A DNA stretch of 64,000 nt from Diadema setosum. Lineage: Eukaryota > Echinodermata > Echinoidea > Diadematoida > Diadematidae. The DNA is taken from contig CM067067.1 in NCBI GenBank assembly GCA_033980235.1, positions 2,001,001 through 2,065,000 of the forward strand, in the 5' to 3' direction. Each line of letters begins with the position of its first letter. Positions within the stretch are counted from its first letter, which is position 1. Under the pieces are notes generated by a model. It did not search any database. It had not been told where the DNA came from and saw only the letters and a list, made by a program, of their open reading frames with translations. This document shows positions 23,061-33,392 of the stretch, one piece after another. Both the position numbers and the translations under genes were made by a program.

Positions 23061-23227
23061 ACACTCTGAGTAAAATGTAAGTTCAACCTTGCACATTTAC
23101 CAGAGTCAAACTGGGAGCACCTTTGAATACGGGTGCAACTTTGCACCTTTCAGACCAGCTAGCACCTTTAAAGGTGCTCCCACAGTCTGTCAAAAGGTGC
23201 AAAGTTGAATCTACTTTTCTAGAGTGT
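23061..23227. mobile_element. 167-bp MITE, CACTCT ends
   Basis: The ends TTACACTCT and AGAGTGTAA are inverted, and the inverted similarity extends inward around GGGAGCACCTTT and AAAGGTGCTCCC. TA flanks both sides. It is probably related in mechanism to the CACTG-ended element at 20.15 kb. Confidence 0.82.
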
Positions 23228-23389
23228 AAGCACATTCTAATTCAACCAAAATTCAGATTTCAAATCAAAATTAATTTTTAGGGTAGCTATCGATCTCTCC
23301 ATAAAAATGTCCAGGTAACTATGACACCAACCCAGGGTTTTTAGTCCCTGTCTCCACTATTCCAGTCGTACTCAGGTTTTTTACCTATC

Positions 23390-23390
<1 letters not shown>

Positions 23391-23440
<50 letters not shown>

Positions 23441-23441
23441 G

Positions 23442-23497
<56 letters not shown>

Positions 23498-23600
23498 GTC
23501 TTATTTACCCAGGGTAGCCTCTTCAGTGTTGCCACTGCTCTACCAGAGGGCCCTGCTATCTATACGTGTAATCTTGAATGGTTGTACCACTGGTTACATT
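23391..23600 (-). mobile_element. LINE/SINE 3' end with (AAT)n tail, inverted
   Basis: Read on the minus strand, a unique segment (GGCCCTCTGGTAGAGC, then GGCTACCCTGGGTAAATAA) is followed by a long ATT array. On the plus strand this is (AAT)n at 23391-23496, then the unique part. A diverged relative lies in the same orientation at 44.4 kb. Confidence 0.65.
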
Positions 23601-23959
23601 GACTCAACCTGTTCGCTGGTTAGGTATCTTGTAGACAAGTACATTTTCTAGGCTGAAGAAAAAACAACAACAACATAAACAAAGGATGGGTTGTTGCTTT
23701 TATCACACAGACATTCCAGAATGTTCGCACTTAAAAATAGGCAACGCCATTGCAAGGCCGAAACACATTCCAGAGACGTCCTGATATAAAAACAAGGTAA
23801 AAAAGACACCTTGAATTCCGGGATCACTCAGAGTGTCCTTGCATAAAATACCGCATTGGTATTCCGAATTAGGAACGTCAAATATCGTGTATCATATTTT
23901 TCTTCAAAACATAAGCTGTCTTAAGTGGCGGCACTCTGCGAAAAGAGGAGAAAACAAGC

Positions 23960-24250
23960 CGTAAATGAGAAGAGTGCGGCCCTGCCAGCCTCTTGATAAT
24001 GAACCAGTGACGTACGGGGTGACGAAACTTGACGTCACGATTGCTTTGTTGCCATGGCTACGACTGAAGACGGACCGGGATTGTCTGCACGCCGGGAGGA
24101 ATTTGCGACGACAGACGGAGCGGGGCGCAGCGCTCTGTGGCTTCCTCGCTCCGCCGTAATGACTGCTCGAAACTCCTAGTCGTGACTGCCGCGTCCTGCA
24201 GACAACTCGTGATATTTCGCAAAGGATCAGAAGGCATACCGTACCCCGAA
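23960..24250 (+). promoter_or_regulatory. CpG-dense candidate promoter with CRE cluster and X-box
   Basis: CpG is strikingly frequent compared with the flanks. TGACG-type motifs occur at 24008 (TGACGTAC), 24020 (TGACGAAA) and 24030-24037 (a full palindromic CRE, TGACGTCA), spaced 12 and 10 bp apart, about one helical turn each. Ten bp further on is GTTGCCATGGCTAC (24048-24061), one mismatch from the palindromic RFX X-box, whose left half is perfect. CREB/ATF and RFX sites beside a start site are typical of invertebrate and vertebrate promoters, and X-boxes often mark ciliary genes. That it is a promoter is inference; no TATA box is seen. Confidence 0.45.
24054..24155 (+). CDS. possible first coding exon (uncertain)
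   Basis: ATG at 24054 lies in GCCATGG, a near-ideal Kozak context, inside the CpG-dense patch. The frame is MATTEDGPGLSARREEF and then continues to TAG at 24177-24179 (41 codons). A possible donor GTAATG at 24156 would give a 34-codon exon ending in phase 0. The peptide is hydrophilic and unrecognised. The ATG also sits in the middle of the X-box-like motif, so it may be incidental. A minus-strand frame of 116 codons (24058-24408) overlaps and is equally unrecognised. Confidence 0.18.
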
Positions 24251-24439
24251 AACCGGCATATCTGGTAAACGAAGTCTCTCACTTTAAACACTACATTGTG
24301 CTTAAATCTAAAGTATTTATTTAGTACGTTTTTGTGACATGCGCTTTTACACGGACAGGTTAAAAGAGTATATGATTGGCGACTACGAATAAAGCCATAT
24401 TCTGTCATATCGACAGATCTATTTAACCACCGGCAAGTT

Positions 24440-24800
24440 GCTGGTATTCTAACAATACAAGTCGATGAATTGAATGTCCAGCGGCATGTTAGTGATTAAT
24501 TGATAATTCGAGAGCGGGAATCGAGGGCTGTTTATTTTTAGTTTATTTATAGGACACGGCCATCTGCAACATGCCGGCACTGCCAATGTCTGTTGATAGA
24601 CGCACACTGCCTCGTGTTTGACTCGGGTCACCATCAAAGCTAAAGGATCGAGTTTCTCATATCCAGGAGCGTATATCTCCCAGAGCGATTAAACAGCAGA
24701 AAGCGAACAAATTAGCCGGCCAGATGATATTGTCACATGTGGCCAATGTGCCTCGCAGATGTCATTTAGTGGTAATAGCGGTGGCTATATCCGCTCCAAT
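24440..24800. promoter_or_regulatory. candidate cis-regulatory module
   Basis: Unique sequence of higher complexity than its surroundings, downstream of the candidate promoter. It contains homeodomain-type sites (GATTAATTGATAATT near 24493), two forkhead-like TGTTTAT/GTTTATTTA sites near 24529-24551, and E-boxes (CACATGTG near 24735, CAGATG). Clustering of these is suggestive only; conservation is the real test. Confidence 0.25.
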
Positions 24801-25439
24801 CATGGACCTATATCAATGGTAGCTTGGGATTTGAGTTTGGATTTGAGACTGTTGTTACGTCTCCAGTATAATAGTTGAGTTTGTAGTGGAGCATTTAATA
24901 CGATCGTGGAGTAATGATTTGTGAGATTTGCTAGAGAGTGAAGGATGAAAGAGAGAGTAGGATGGTGCCAGAGGGATATTAGCGGCAAAAAGCAATCATG
25001 ATAATAAATCATCATTACTGCCATATTCCGATTATTCTTCTGCTTCACTGATTCACTCCTTGTGAGAATTTACACTCGATGGCTCAAAGTTTCTCAGGCT
25101 GAATTTCCAGGAAAAGTCTTAAATTTGAATTGCAGACATGTCCTCTTCCGTGTGTATTTGTGAGGTGCCATGCTAGTGACTTCCATGATACTGACTTTCG
25201 TAACGTAGTGGATATCCGGGACTGATGTAGAGTCACAATGATTAAGGGGATTTGGAGATTGAACGGTCAGTAACGCGGCATGGAACCCAAACGATTGTCT
25301 CCATTTAAAAACTTGATCTAATCAATAATTCATCCACGATTTAAAATTTTTACAATTGCAAATGAATTGTGGTGGGCAGGGAAGCCCTCTTTTTTTCCAA
25401 CGAGGCAGTGTGGGGGAAATAAATTCTCCGTCAAGTAGT

Positions 25440-25600
25440 CAATAATAATGCTAAAAATAATACATGATACTTATATATGTAATGCGCCAATTCCAAATGA
25501 CTAATGTGCTCAAGGCGCAGTAGGAAAAGTGAATTATGAAATACAAAAATCATTACACACACATAGTATGAAAATAAATGAAACAAAAACCAAAAAACCA
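25440..25600 (-). mobile_element. L2/CR1-type LINE 3' end, inverted
   Basis: The reverse complement reads TACTGCGCCTTGAGCAC, then TTGGAATTGGCGCATTA and an ATT-rich tail, matching the 3' UTR of the LINE at 35.6-36.4 kb over roughly 150 bp, including TTTTTGTATTTCATAA upstream. Only the 3' end is present. Confidence 0.8.
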
Positions 25601-25609
25601 AAAACAATA

Positions 25610-26690
25610 AACATACAAAAACCGGGTTAATAGAACAGAAAATCCCTGTAGACTTAAAAGAACGCTCTTGAATAAACTCCGTAAAATAAGTTTGAGTAAC
25701 AAAGTACAGAGTTGTTCAGAAAACACAAAAGGAACCGAAGAATGCACCACTACGTATAAGTCATATATATACTGCCGACCAATCATTGGTATGCTGTGCT
25801 ACAAAACTATCATGAAGATAAGTGTTTATCTGCAATCTACTTCATTTTTTTTAAAAGTTTCAAAGAATTAGTTTTGAATTGGAGTTTTAGCACGTCCGGA
25901 TTTAATCTATTTCGATCACAGTATTGATTTTTCGCATATAAGATAAAATCTGTAACACTAAGAGATGAAAAGCTGCAAATTCTTCTAAAGTTTCATTACA
26001 TTTGCAGCACTTATAGACATCTAAGGTGTACGTTAATAGAAATCTCACAAATCTTCGTGTTTGTTTGTTTTTTGTTTACTGCTTTTTCTTACGAAATATC
26101 TTCCTCCTTAAGTCTTTTTCTTTTTCTTACAAAGTAAACAAGGTGGAGGCTTGCATCTTTTAATCTTTTTATGTTATAGCTGCTGCAAGAAATCTGAGAA
26201 TGTCATGAAAAAATCCTTACAATAACGACCAACTTCCATATAACAAAACCTGTGATCTTGAACGCTGTCTGCCAAAAAGACTTTGCTTGTCTGAGTGTGA
26301 GAGTTCCTGATATTTGACTTGCAAACTCGAGCGTGTTTGATATTTGTATAAACTGTACAAACAGCGCTTACAAACATCTTATGAAATAGGGAACCCCCGC
26401 TCTGTACTGAACTATTTTGATGGTCTCGGAAGTATTGAACAGCTTGAAGCGGTCACAGTAAATCAATTGCAGTGGCACGTTCCAAGCAAAATAAAATGTC
26501 CAATATACATGTATATAGCGGAATATAGGGCTATATTCGAGCACGTCGAGTGAGCAATATTGACGAAAATGATATACCATGCAGCAGATGCGAACTTAAT
26601 AGCATAGCCATGCATTTATCCTCGTCAACCTCGTAGTAGTCATGTTTTCTTATGATATTAATGTAACATTCTGGCTCCGATATACAGAGA
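25610..26690. other. low-copy sequence, no gene seen
   Basis: Short overlapping frames only; no inverted repeat, motif or splice-bounded frame stood out. Confidence 0.4.
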
Positions 26691-26703
26691 GTAGATGGCG
26701 AAG

Positions 26704-26707
<4 letters not shown>

Positions 26708-26746
<39 letters not shown>

Positions 26747-26790
26747 ATATATATATATAGAGAGAGAGGGGGGGGGGAGAGAGGGAGTTA
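26708..26790. repeat. (GA)n(TA)n(GA)n compound microsatellite
   Basis: GA array, then a short TA array, then GA with a 10-base G run (26768-26777). Confidence 0.9.
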
Positions 26791-26799
26791 TTACTCAGG

Positions 26800-28220
26800 T
26801 GGCTTTATCGAACATCTTTTTTTTTCCCCCTGCAATGATTAAGTTTGAATAACATGTACACATCTACCTGAGATATACATACATATTCACTGAGATTAAC
26901 TTAGAACTTATATACAAATTTCCCATCATTTTATTTAATTTATTTTTTTGATTTGCCATTTTTCGATGAAATAAAAAAAAGTGCGGACGCACACTGTATT
27001 TTGCTCCATCGCCGCCTATTCAATTTTCTTTTTCGGGGGGGGGGGGGGGGGTGGGGTGGTTGCAAGTGACTTCCCTTAACTTTCACGAAAAATCTGCAGA
27101 CGTGGGTCAATTCAATCTCAAGACAAAGATGTCGCAAGAAACTCAAAGCAGAAAACAAGACTTTTATGTTTAATTTACCAGATGTAGGCCTACAAAATTT
27201 GATAGAGCTGATTTGTACTTCTTTTCTCTAAAATGCGGGGAGATCTAAATGATGTTCATCAATTCATCCTACTCATCAATTCTTAATTATTAACTATTGA
27301 ATGCCTCGTATATGTCATCAAGTTAGAAAATCCCATTTTTCCATGTTTGTGTATATACAACATTTGTCAAGATTTTAGAGCATTTCAGATACTCCTGGTA
27401 AAAATATTTAACTATTTTGTCAACGAGCTTGTCAACAGAACGGCGCTGTGCGTATACTGGGGAAAATACTGCGTTACGTTTTCGGCTGTTGCTGCGAGAA
27501 ATCCACTTACGGCCGTTATATCACGAAAATGATTTACATTTTACGTGTCTGGTTGCGTCAAAACGAACTAATGACAGGAAGCCATAAATCTAGTGGCAAT
27601 TAAGACGGTCTCGCCATTTGGCACTGCTTCGACTGCTATTTTCATCATCTTAACTCCGGTAAGGGCTCTCGTGAGAAGCGGTGATTTATACAACCTCCAG
27701 CTGCTTTGGAAAAGACCATGTCGCACAGCGAAACTACCTTCCGTCTGATGATTGGTGTTACTAATACCCCATGTCGCTCACTGGTCGCATAAGTCTATCT
27801 CAGTCCGAAGCTTTTCAAACTGCAAATCCTCACCAATAGCAGTCTGAAAGACTCAAGCAATACAGATCGATAGTAAAAGGTTATATTTAGTCCGCTGCTA
27901 GAGTAGCGGACAAGTGGCAGCGTCATCAATAAAATGGTTGTCAAGGGCGATAATGGTGGCTTTGAATGAAGCGCGTATTTCGGTGGCAGCAAAGAAAAAT
28001 TGAATAATACAGACCTATTTCAGTTTTTATTTGGCTCAATTTTTGTCTTGTCCCCATTTGTTTTTCGTCGATCTCTTTCGCTCTTCCGTCGATGGATTCA
28101 TCTCCTATCTATCAGTCCATACTTCTTTCTCTTTTCCCTCTTTCTCGTTTTCCAATGCATTTTGTGTGAGAGATCGCATTTCATCCCTCTCTCTCACCCT
28201 TTTGGTAATTCTCTCTCTCC
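26800..28220. other. low-copy sequence with a 17-base G run
   Basis: A run of 17 G occurs at 27035-27051. The interval 27420-27980 is of even complexity and contains homeodomain-type GGCAATTAAG and GCCATAAATC and an E-box CAGCTG; it could be regulatory but nothing proves it. Confidence 0.35.
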
Positions 28221-28227
28221 TCTCTAT

Positions 28228-28340
28228 CTCTCTCCTATCTATCTATCTATCTATCGATCTATCTATCTATTTTCTATCTATCTACCTATCTATCTATCTA
28301 TCTGTCTGTCTGTCTATCTATCTTTCTATCTGTCTATCTA
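28228..28340. repeat. (CTAT)n microsatellite
   Basis: An interrupted TCTA/TCTG tetranucleotide array. Confidence 0.9.
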
Positions 28341-28344
28341 TTGC

Positions 28345-30155
28345 AATATTACAATATGAACATCTTCATGTCGCGATTAACATCGAATCATACCCTCCAA
28401 AACACTGTGGTGGGGAAAAACATTCAAATAACAGGATAATAGGACCTCCCACCTGATAATGTCTTTCAGATCACACCTTCTTAGGAACTCGACGTTCATA
28501 CACAATATTCTGATACTTATTCTATACAACTGCCTATGGAAATAATAGATTAGAAGAGTTGGGCTACGCTATGTTTTTTTTTTCTACCCTACATAGCTAC
28601 AATTCAACTATTTTAAATAGCGAAGGCATAATAATGTAGATTTTTAAATGGTTAATAAAAGCACGTTGGTACGAAGACACGTCTCTAGTAAACATGTATT
28701 CTGTTTTGAAGAGGTAACTTAAAGTATCTTTGAAATATATCATATACAATCAAATCATGACTTGTCATGACGATCAATACATTCCACTTCAGACAAACAT
28801 GTGAGCGTACAGGTTAAACTGTGCTCTTTGGAGTGTGTTATTTATATGTGTGTGTCTGTGTGTGTGTTTGTGTGTGTGTGTGTGTTTTTTTCACTCAAGT
28901 CTATTCAGTTTAAACCGTCGATTCAATTACCAATTATTACCTCCTCTTATTTCTGTCAGCATGGGATCAGAAAGATGAGAAACTTAATTCGAAAGGAAAC
29001 TATCTGTGTATGCTGGCAGCATCTCTAAATCTTGCCACATCATAATGTATGTCAAAAACTTTTGATAAAGAGATACGTCAAAAAGAATTAAAAAGGAAAC
29101 AACACTAGCTATTAGCTGCTAAAGAGAGGTTACTATATTTCGTGCGAAACAAAGTCGTCAGGAAAGGATACTGCAGAAAAATGTCATCCATGTTTAATTG
29201 CCAAGATATAGAAAACAAGATAACACTTGAATATGATGGCGCCGAGTTAATTTAGATTCCTTCGTCGAATTGTCTTTTCTTTTCTAAACATTACTGTCAA
29301 AACGTAAGAACCCTGTCCTACATTTGACGTCAGAGAAACCTTTCAAATCGACAGTCAAAATTGGGAGACAAATGTCATTTGAGTGCGAATGGAAAAAAAA
29401 AAGAGAAAATGCATCATACAGAGACGGAGGAGCGGGACCGAAGAGAAAATGAGGCTTGGTATTTACCAAACGATAGGAGATCGTGAGCCATTCAGGACTA
29501 GAATCTTACTCTTTGGCCTGGCATGGGTCGATGAATAATAGAAAAGCGCAAAATGTCAGCGGCTATCAAGATTGACTCCTTGGCATTACGACAACAGCTG
29601 AAACCGAATGCTTATTTGGAGAGATAGGATGAGGGGTGGGGGATGCAACCTATTGGTGTGAAAGAGTCTTACGTCTTAACTAAATTTAGGAACTGCATGT
29701 CAGTGAACCAAACAACATTTAAGAGCTGCAAGCGTTAAGTATGCACTGCTTGTATCTTAGCAAGACGTCAGCCGTATCTTGACTATCATAGTTGAAAAAA
29801 AATGTCGACATATGAAAAAAAAATGATAAAATCCTGCCTCATATTACATCCCAAATCACGTCGTAATATTTACCTTGCTAAATCAAAACACGTTCTGCTG
29901 ACATTAGCTTGAACGATAAGACTATGGGTTAGGGTCAAGGCAGAAAAAATAGAGATCGTATTTTTTTTTCTCCAGTTATACATAACAAGTCTAATATTTT
30001 GCATAACCTTTCTCCAGTGTCGTAATACTATCCCGAACTCTTATTTGGATTTGAAATGTGAAATGCAACAAGGAGATTAGCAGATAGATATAATCGTCAG
30101 ACAATCGCTGACCCTCCGTACCATATTTCATTACAACGCAACCTGTCAACAATCT
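28345..30155. other. low-copy sequence, no gene seen
   Basis: A TG patch at 28848-28885 is the only simple repeat of note. No recognised frame. Confidence 0.4.
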
Positions 30156-30159
30156 ACGC

Positions 30160-30335
30160 ATAAGTCCTTCGGCCGAATTTTAATACGCGGAGAAATAACG
30201 CGGTTAGACCGAGTGGGCGACGCACAACCCACGCAAGGAGAATTAGCAGGACCTACGGCGACCGCGCTTAATGCATCTCTGAGCGTGAATGCGTTTGGCG
30301 TGGCGTGATCCTCACACTGCGAGGCGCCAAGTGAA
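30160..30335. promoter_or_regulatory. CpG-dense patch
   Basis: By eye about two dozen CpG dinucleotides lie within roughly 180 bp, including CGCGG, CGCGC and GGCGC, in a neighbourhood with few. No TATA box or strong-Kozak ATG is evident. A 73-codon minus-strand frame covers it but is unrecognised. It may be an unmethylated island, a promoter or the relic of a CpG-rich repeat. Confidence 0.3.
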
Positions 30336-30339
30336 AATT

Positions 30340-31010
30340 TAATCTGTGTGTAAGCGTGTGTCATCATCGTCTTCTTTCTCTATACTTCCTTCTTTTTCTT
30401 TTTATCTTTCTCTCCCCCTTCCCTTGCCTGCACAACGATAATTCATAGAACGATTCAAAATATTACTCCTTAACATTCTACTGGTAAGCCGTGGGATTAT
30501 CAGATTTCGATGTTTACAGCATTAACAGTTGCGCAAAATTCTTTAAGTCGTTATTTCGGGTTTCCTGAAGAATGACCTACTTACTACAGTTCGAAGACGG
30601 CAAACTAAGAATGTTTACAAAGTTTTACAACTGCAGACATATTTTCTGAAAGTTTTATCATCCGAAGTCACCAAATCTTACAGAATCTATCTTGCACAGT
30701 GTGTGTGCAAATACAAGAAAGAAAAACAAAACAACTGTTGATCTCCTCAAGATGATCCCTCTATAATCACTTTTCTATTCGTATCTGATTCCTTGTACTG
30801 ATTGGTTGAATTGCAGAAATGAATGTTAAGATATCATCTTAACAGACTAGTGCTTCGTCTTATCATCGCTCCATGGTCCTATGATGTCTGATCAATACGA
30901 AAATCATGCTTTGAACTTCAGTCCCCTATTATGACAGTGACCAAGAGGAGCAGAAAAAGATTTCACAAGCTCTCATGGCATGCTTTCACGAGTTCCCCCC
31001 CCCCCCTTGC
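30340..31010. other. low-copy sequence, no gene seen
   Basis: Pyrimidine-rich patch at 30370-30420 and a 12-base C run at 30995-31006; nothing else. Confidence 0.4.
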
Positions 31011-31015
31011 CTTCT

Positions 31016-31229
31016 CAGGGGCGGATCCAGGAATTCTATAAAGAAGGGGGGGGGGGCGTAAAGTAAGGGAGTGTAGGGACCGAGCGCTGCGTTTTTAAAA
31101 GTGGGGGCCCAGTTTATATTTCTGGTGCCACTTCTGGGTTTCATCAGCTGACACAGAGCTAATGCCTACTTTTATTTCTTTAAAAGAAAAAAAATAAAGG
31201 GGGCGCCCCCCCCCCCGATTCCCCACTGC
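31016..31229. mobile_element. degenerate MITE with GC-rich ends
   Basis: The left end CAGGGGCGGATCCAGGAATT resembles a common hAT-type terminus. The right end, read in reverse, is AGCAGTGGGGAATCGG, a decayed inverted copy. G and C homopolymers (31046-31056 and 31206-31216) lie symmetrically inside. CTTCT occurs at both flanks, which could be part of a target duplication. Confidence 0.5.
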
Positions 31230-32100
31230 TTCTTCACCCCTCACCTCCTTCTTAAGCGATGTTTCATCTTCGATCTTTGCCAAGATTGTAGAAAACATTA
31301 CTCTGTAATTCCTTAAAATGTTAAGTCAGAAATATTCGTCTGAATTAGATAAACGGTAACCGCATGTCTGTTTCCGTTGAATATTTACATCTAAAATGTC
31401 TCATGTCCTCACATCGAAGGTTGCATACCAGACAGGAATGGCATAAAACCTCGTCCGGCTTGAAAGAAAAGGGCAGAGAGAATACATCGGAAAAAGACAC
31501 CACAAAATAATCACCCAGAAAAGCCATGCATAAAATGACATTTCTCTTGGAGGCCTTAACGGTGCAAAAGAAAAACGAGCTGTTGAGACTAGATTCAAGC
31601 AATTAGGATGTTTATGTGAAAAACAGGCCATGTTGTTGGTGTGGTCCGAAGCCCTCAAGGGATCTGAAGACAAATCCAGGCATGACGTACTTGAGCGACG
31701 CCTTCATTTATTTCTGGATTCGGTTTTTTTTTTTTTTTTAAAGTTTACGAGATTTTCCAAGAGATCATACCGCATGGGCAGATTTGAGAGATTTACCGAA
31801 CAAGTTCATGCTTGTTAGTTGTATCATTAACATAGTCCACAACAAACTGAAATATAAAAAGGTATGCTCCAATCTTTAAATTATTCGCTCAAAACAGCGC
31901 GCAAATAATTTCACAATTTTACAACAGAGATCTGGAGGTCAATACACTTTTCGTAAGACATTATCTCCAAATCTAATGATGGATCAAATAACAAAATCTA
32001 TAGTTAATGGAGACGCCGCTAGGAAATTCATGGTCAACGATGGTAAGAGTGAGGGGTGTCATTCCAAAATTGTTGAATTGTTGTGGTTATATAAATATCG

Positions 32101-32229
32101 GGGCTCGACTTTTAGTGACCCAATCGAGCAACTAAAAATCAAAAGAAGACTGCATAGTCACGAGATTTTTTTTCGGACCACCAGCGTTTCAAATATAATA
32201 CCAGCAGAGAAAATATCAGTGTCGAGCCC
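32101..32229. mobile_element. small MITE with GGGCTCGAC ends
   Basis: GGGCTCGAC at the left and GTCGAGCCC at the right form 9-bp terminal inverted repeats 129 bp apart. The flanks are AT-rich and nearly alike (an 8-bp hAT-type duplication is possible). A 93-codon frame (31976-32257) running through it is chance. Confidence 0.55.
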
Positions 32230-32239
32230 TATAATATTA

Positions 32240-33385
32240 TATTACATATTTTGTTAGATTGATTGTACACGAGTTATTGAAGGAATTGATATGAAGTCTA
32301 ATGTGATAAGCAATCTATAATATCCGATGTCAAACATTCAGTGACTATGAACCGAATTGAAAATTATGGACTTAATATAATCAACGTTGAAACCTTCGCT
32401 GTCTATGAGGTCCGTGACGCACGCTGGGCAAACAGACACAATTTGTTAATTAGAATAATGACTTTACACGTATCTCAAAAACATACAACACTCACGTCTT
32501 TGTCGATGCGGTCTGGATCCCATAGAAAATATCAAAACATAGGAGAGAAGGATGGAGTGGGAGACAGAATGATGGTTTATTTATTTATAATCATCACAGT
32601 CTACAGAAAGCAGATAAACACACAGCCATCTTGTGTCCTTTGTATGTACAGTATAAGTTCTCACAATATTTTGAAAGCACTGTCTGGTAAATCTGTTACG
32701 ATTTACAAGAAAAAAAAAATGCAGTTTGATTCTTGAGGCTGGTTCGAATCTAAAAGCATTGAACTGACCATACAAAGGCGAAGTGCTAAGTGTTTTGCTA
32801 AAGAGCGGGGCAGCGAAGGCATACGTCTTCAAACTGAATTTTAAAATCGGTCGAAGAATACCTTTGCAATGTTAGTCAGATTCAGCATTTCTTCAGCGCG
32901 GTATGATCCATGCTCAGGGTTGCCGAATGCTCACGTGTAATAAATATGCCGATGAAGCCATCTCCTGACATTCCATGTTACTCATTGTAATGCACCAAAT
33001 CACAAAAACAGAGAACAAATCTGACACGACGTCAAGCTTTCAGCACTCACTCCGTCTAATTTCGGTCTGTGCAGACATTTTCATTAGTTTTGAACCTACG
33101 TTGTACTTCGCATAGCCTACTACACTATGTTGTAGTCTAGAAATGATACAGTGTAGTGTCCTACTGAAATTCATGTTTTTGTTTCAGGTTCGTTTTGAGT
33201 ACTTTAGAAGAACTCGGCTTGTTTTTACTTGACATAATGACACTTTTCTTTCCAGTGGTACACATTAATTTTATATCCATTCAAATATTGTCAGCATAGC
33301 AATCTGAATTTGCATAGTTTTGGTAACAATTTAACAAAATATTTTCTTTTTGTGCACCATTTTTTTTTCACACAGTAGAAGTAGG
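32240..33385. other. low-copy sequence, no gene seen
   Basis: Unrecognised frames up to 131 codons (32341-32736); no repeat within the window matches it. Confidence 0.4.
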
Positions 33386-33392
33386 ATTTAAA

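Noticed and set aside
32745..32765. GGTTCGAATC resembling a tRNA B box
   Set aside because: No A box or cloverleaf upstream; similar words in the 12.5-kb MITE show it can arise by chance.
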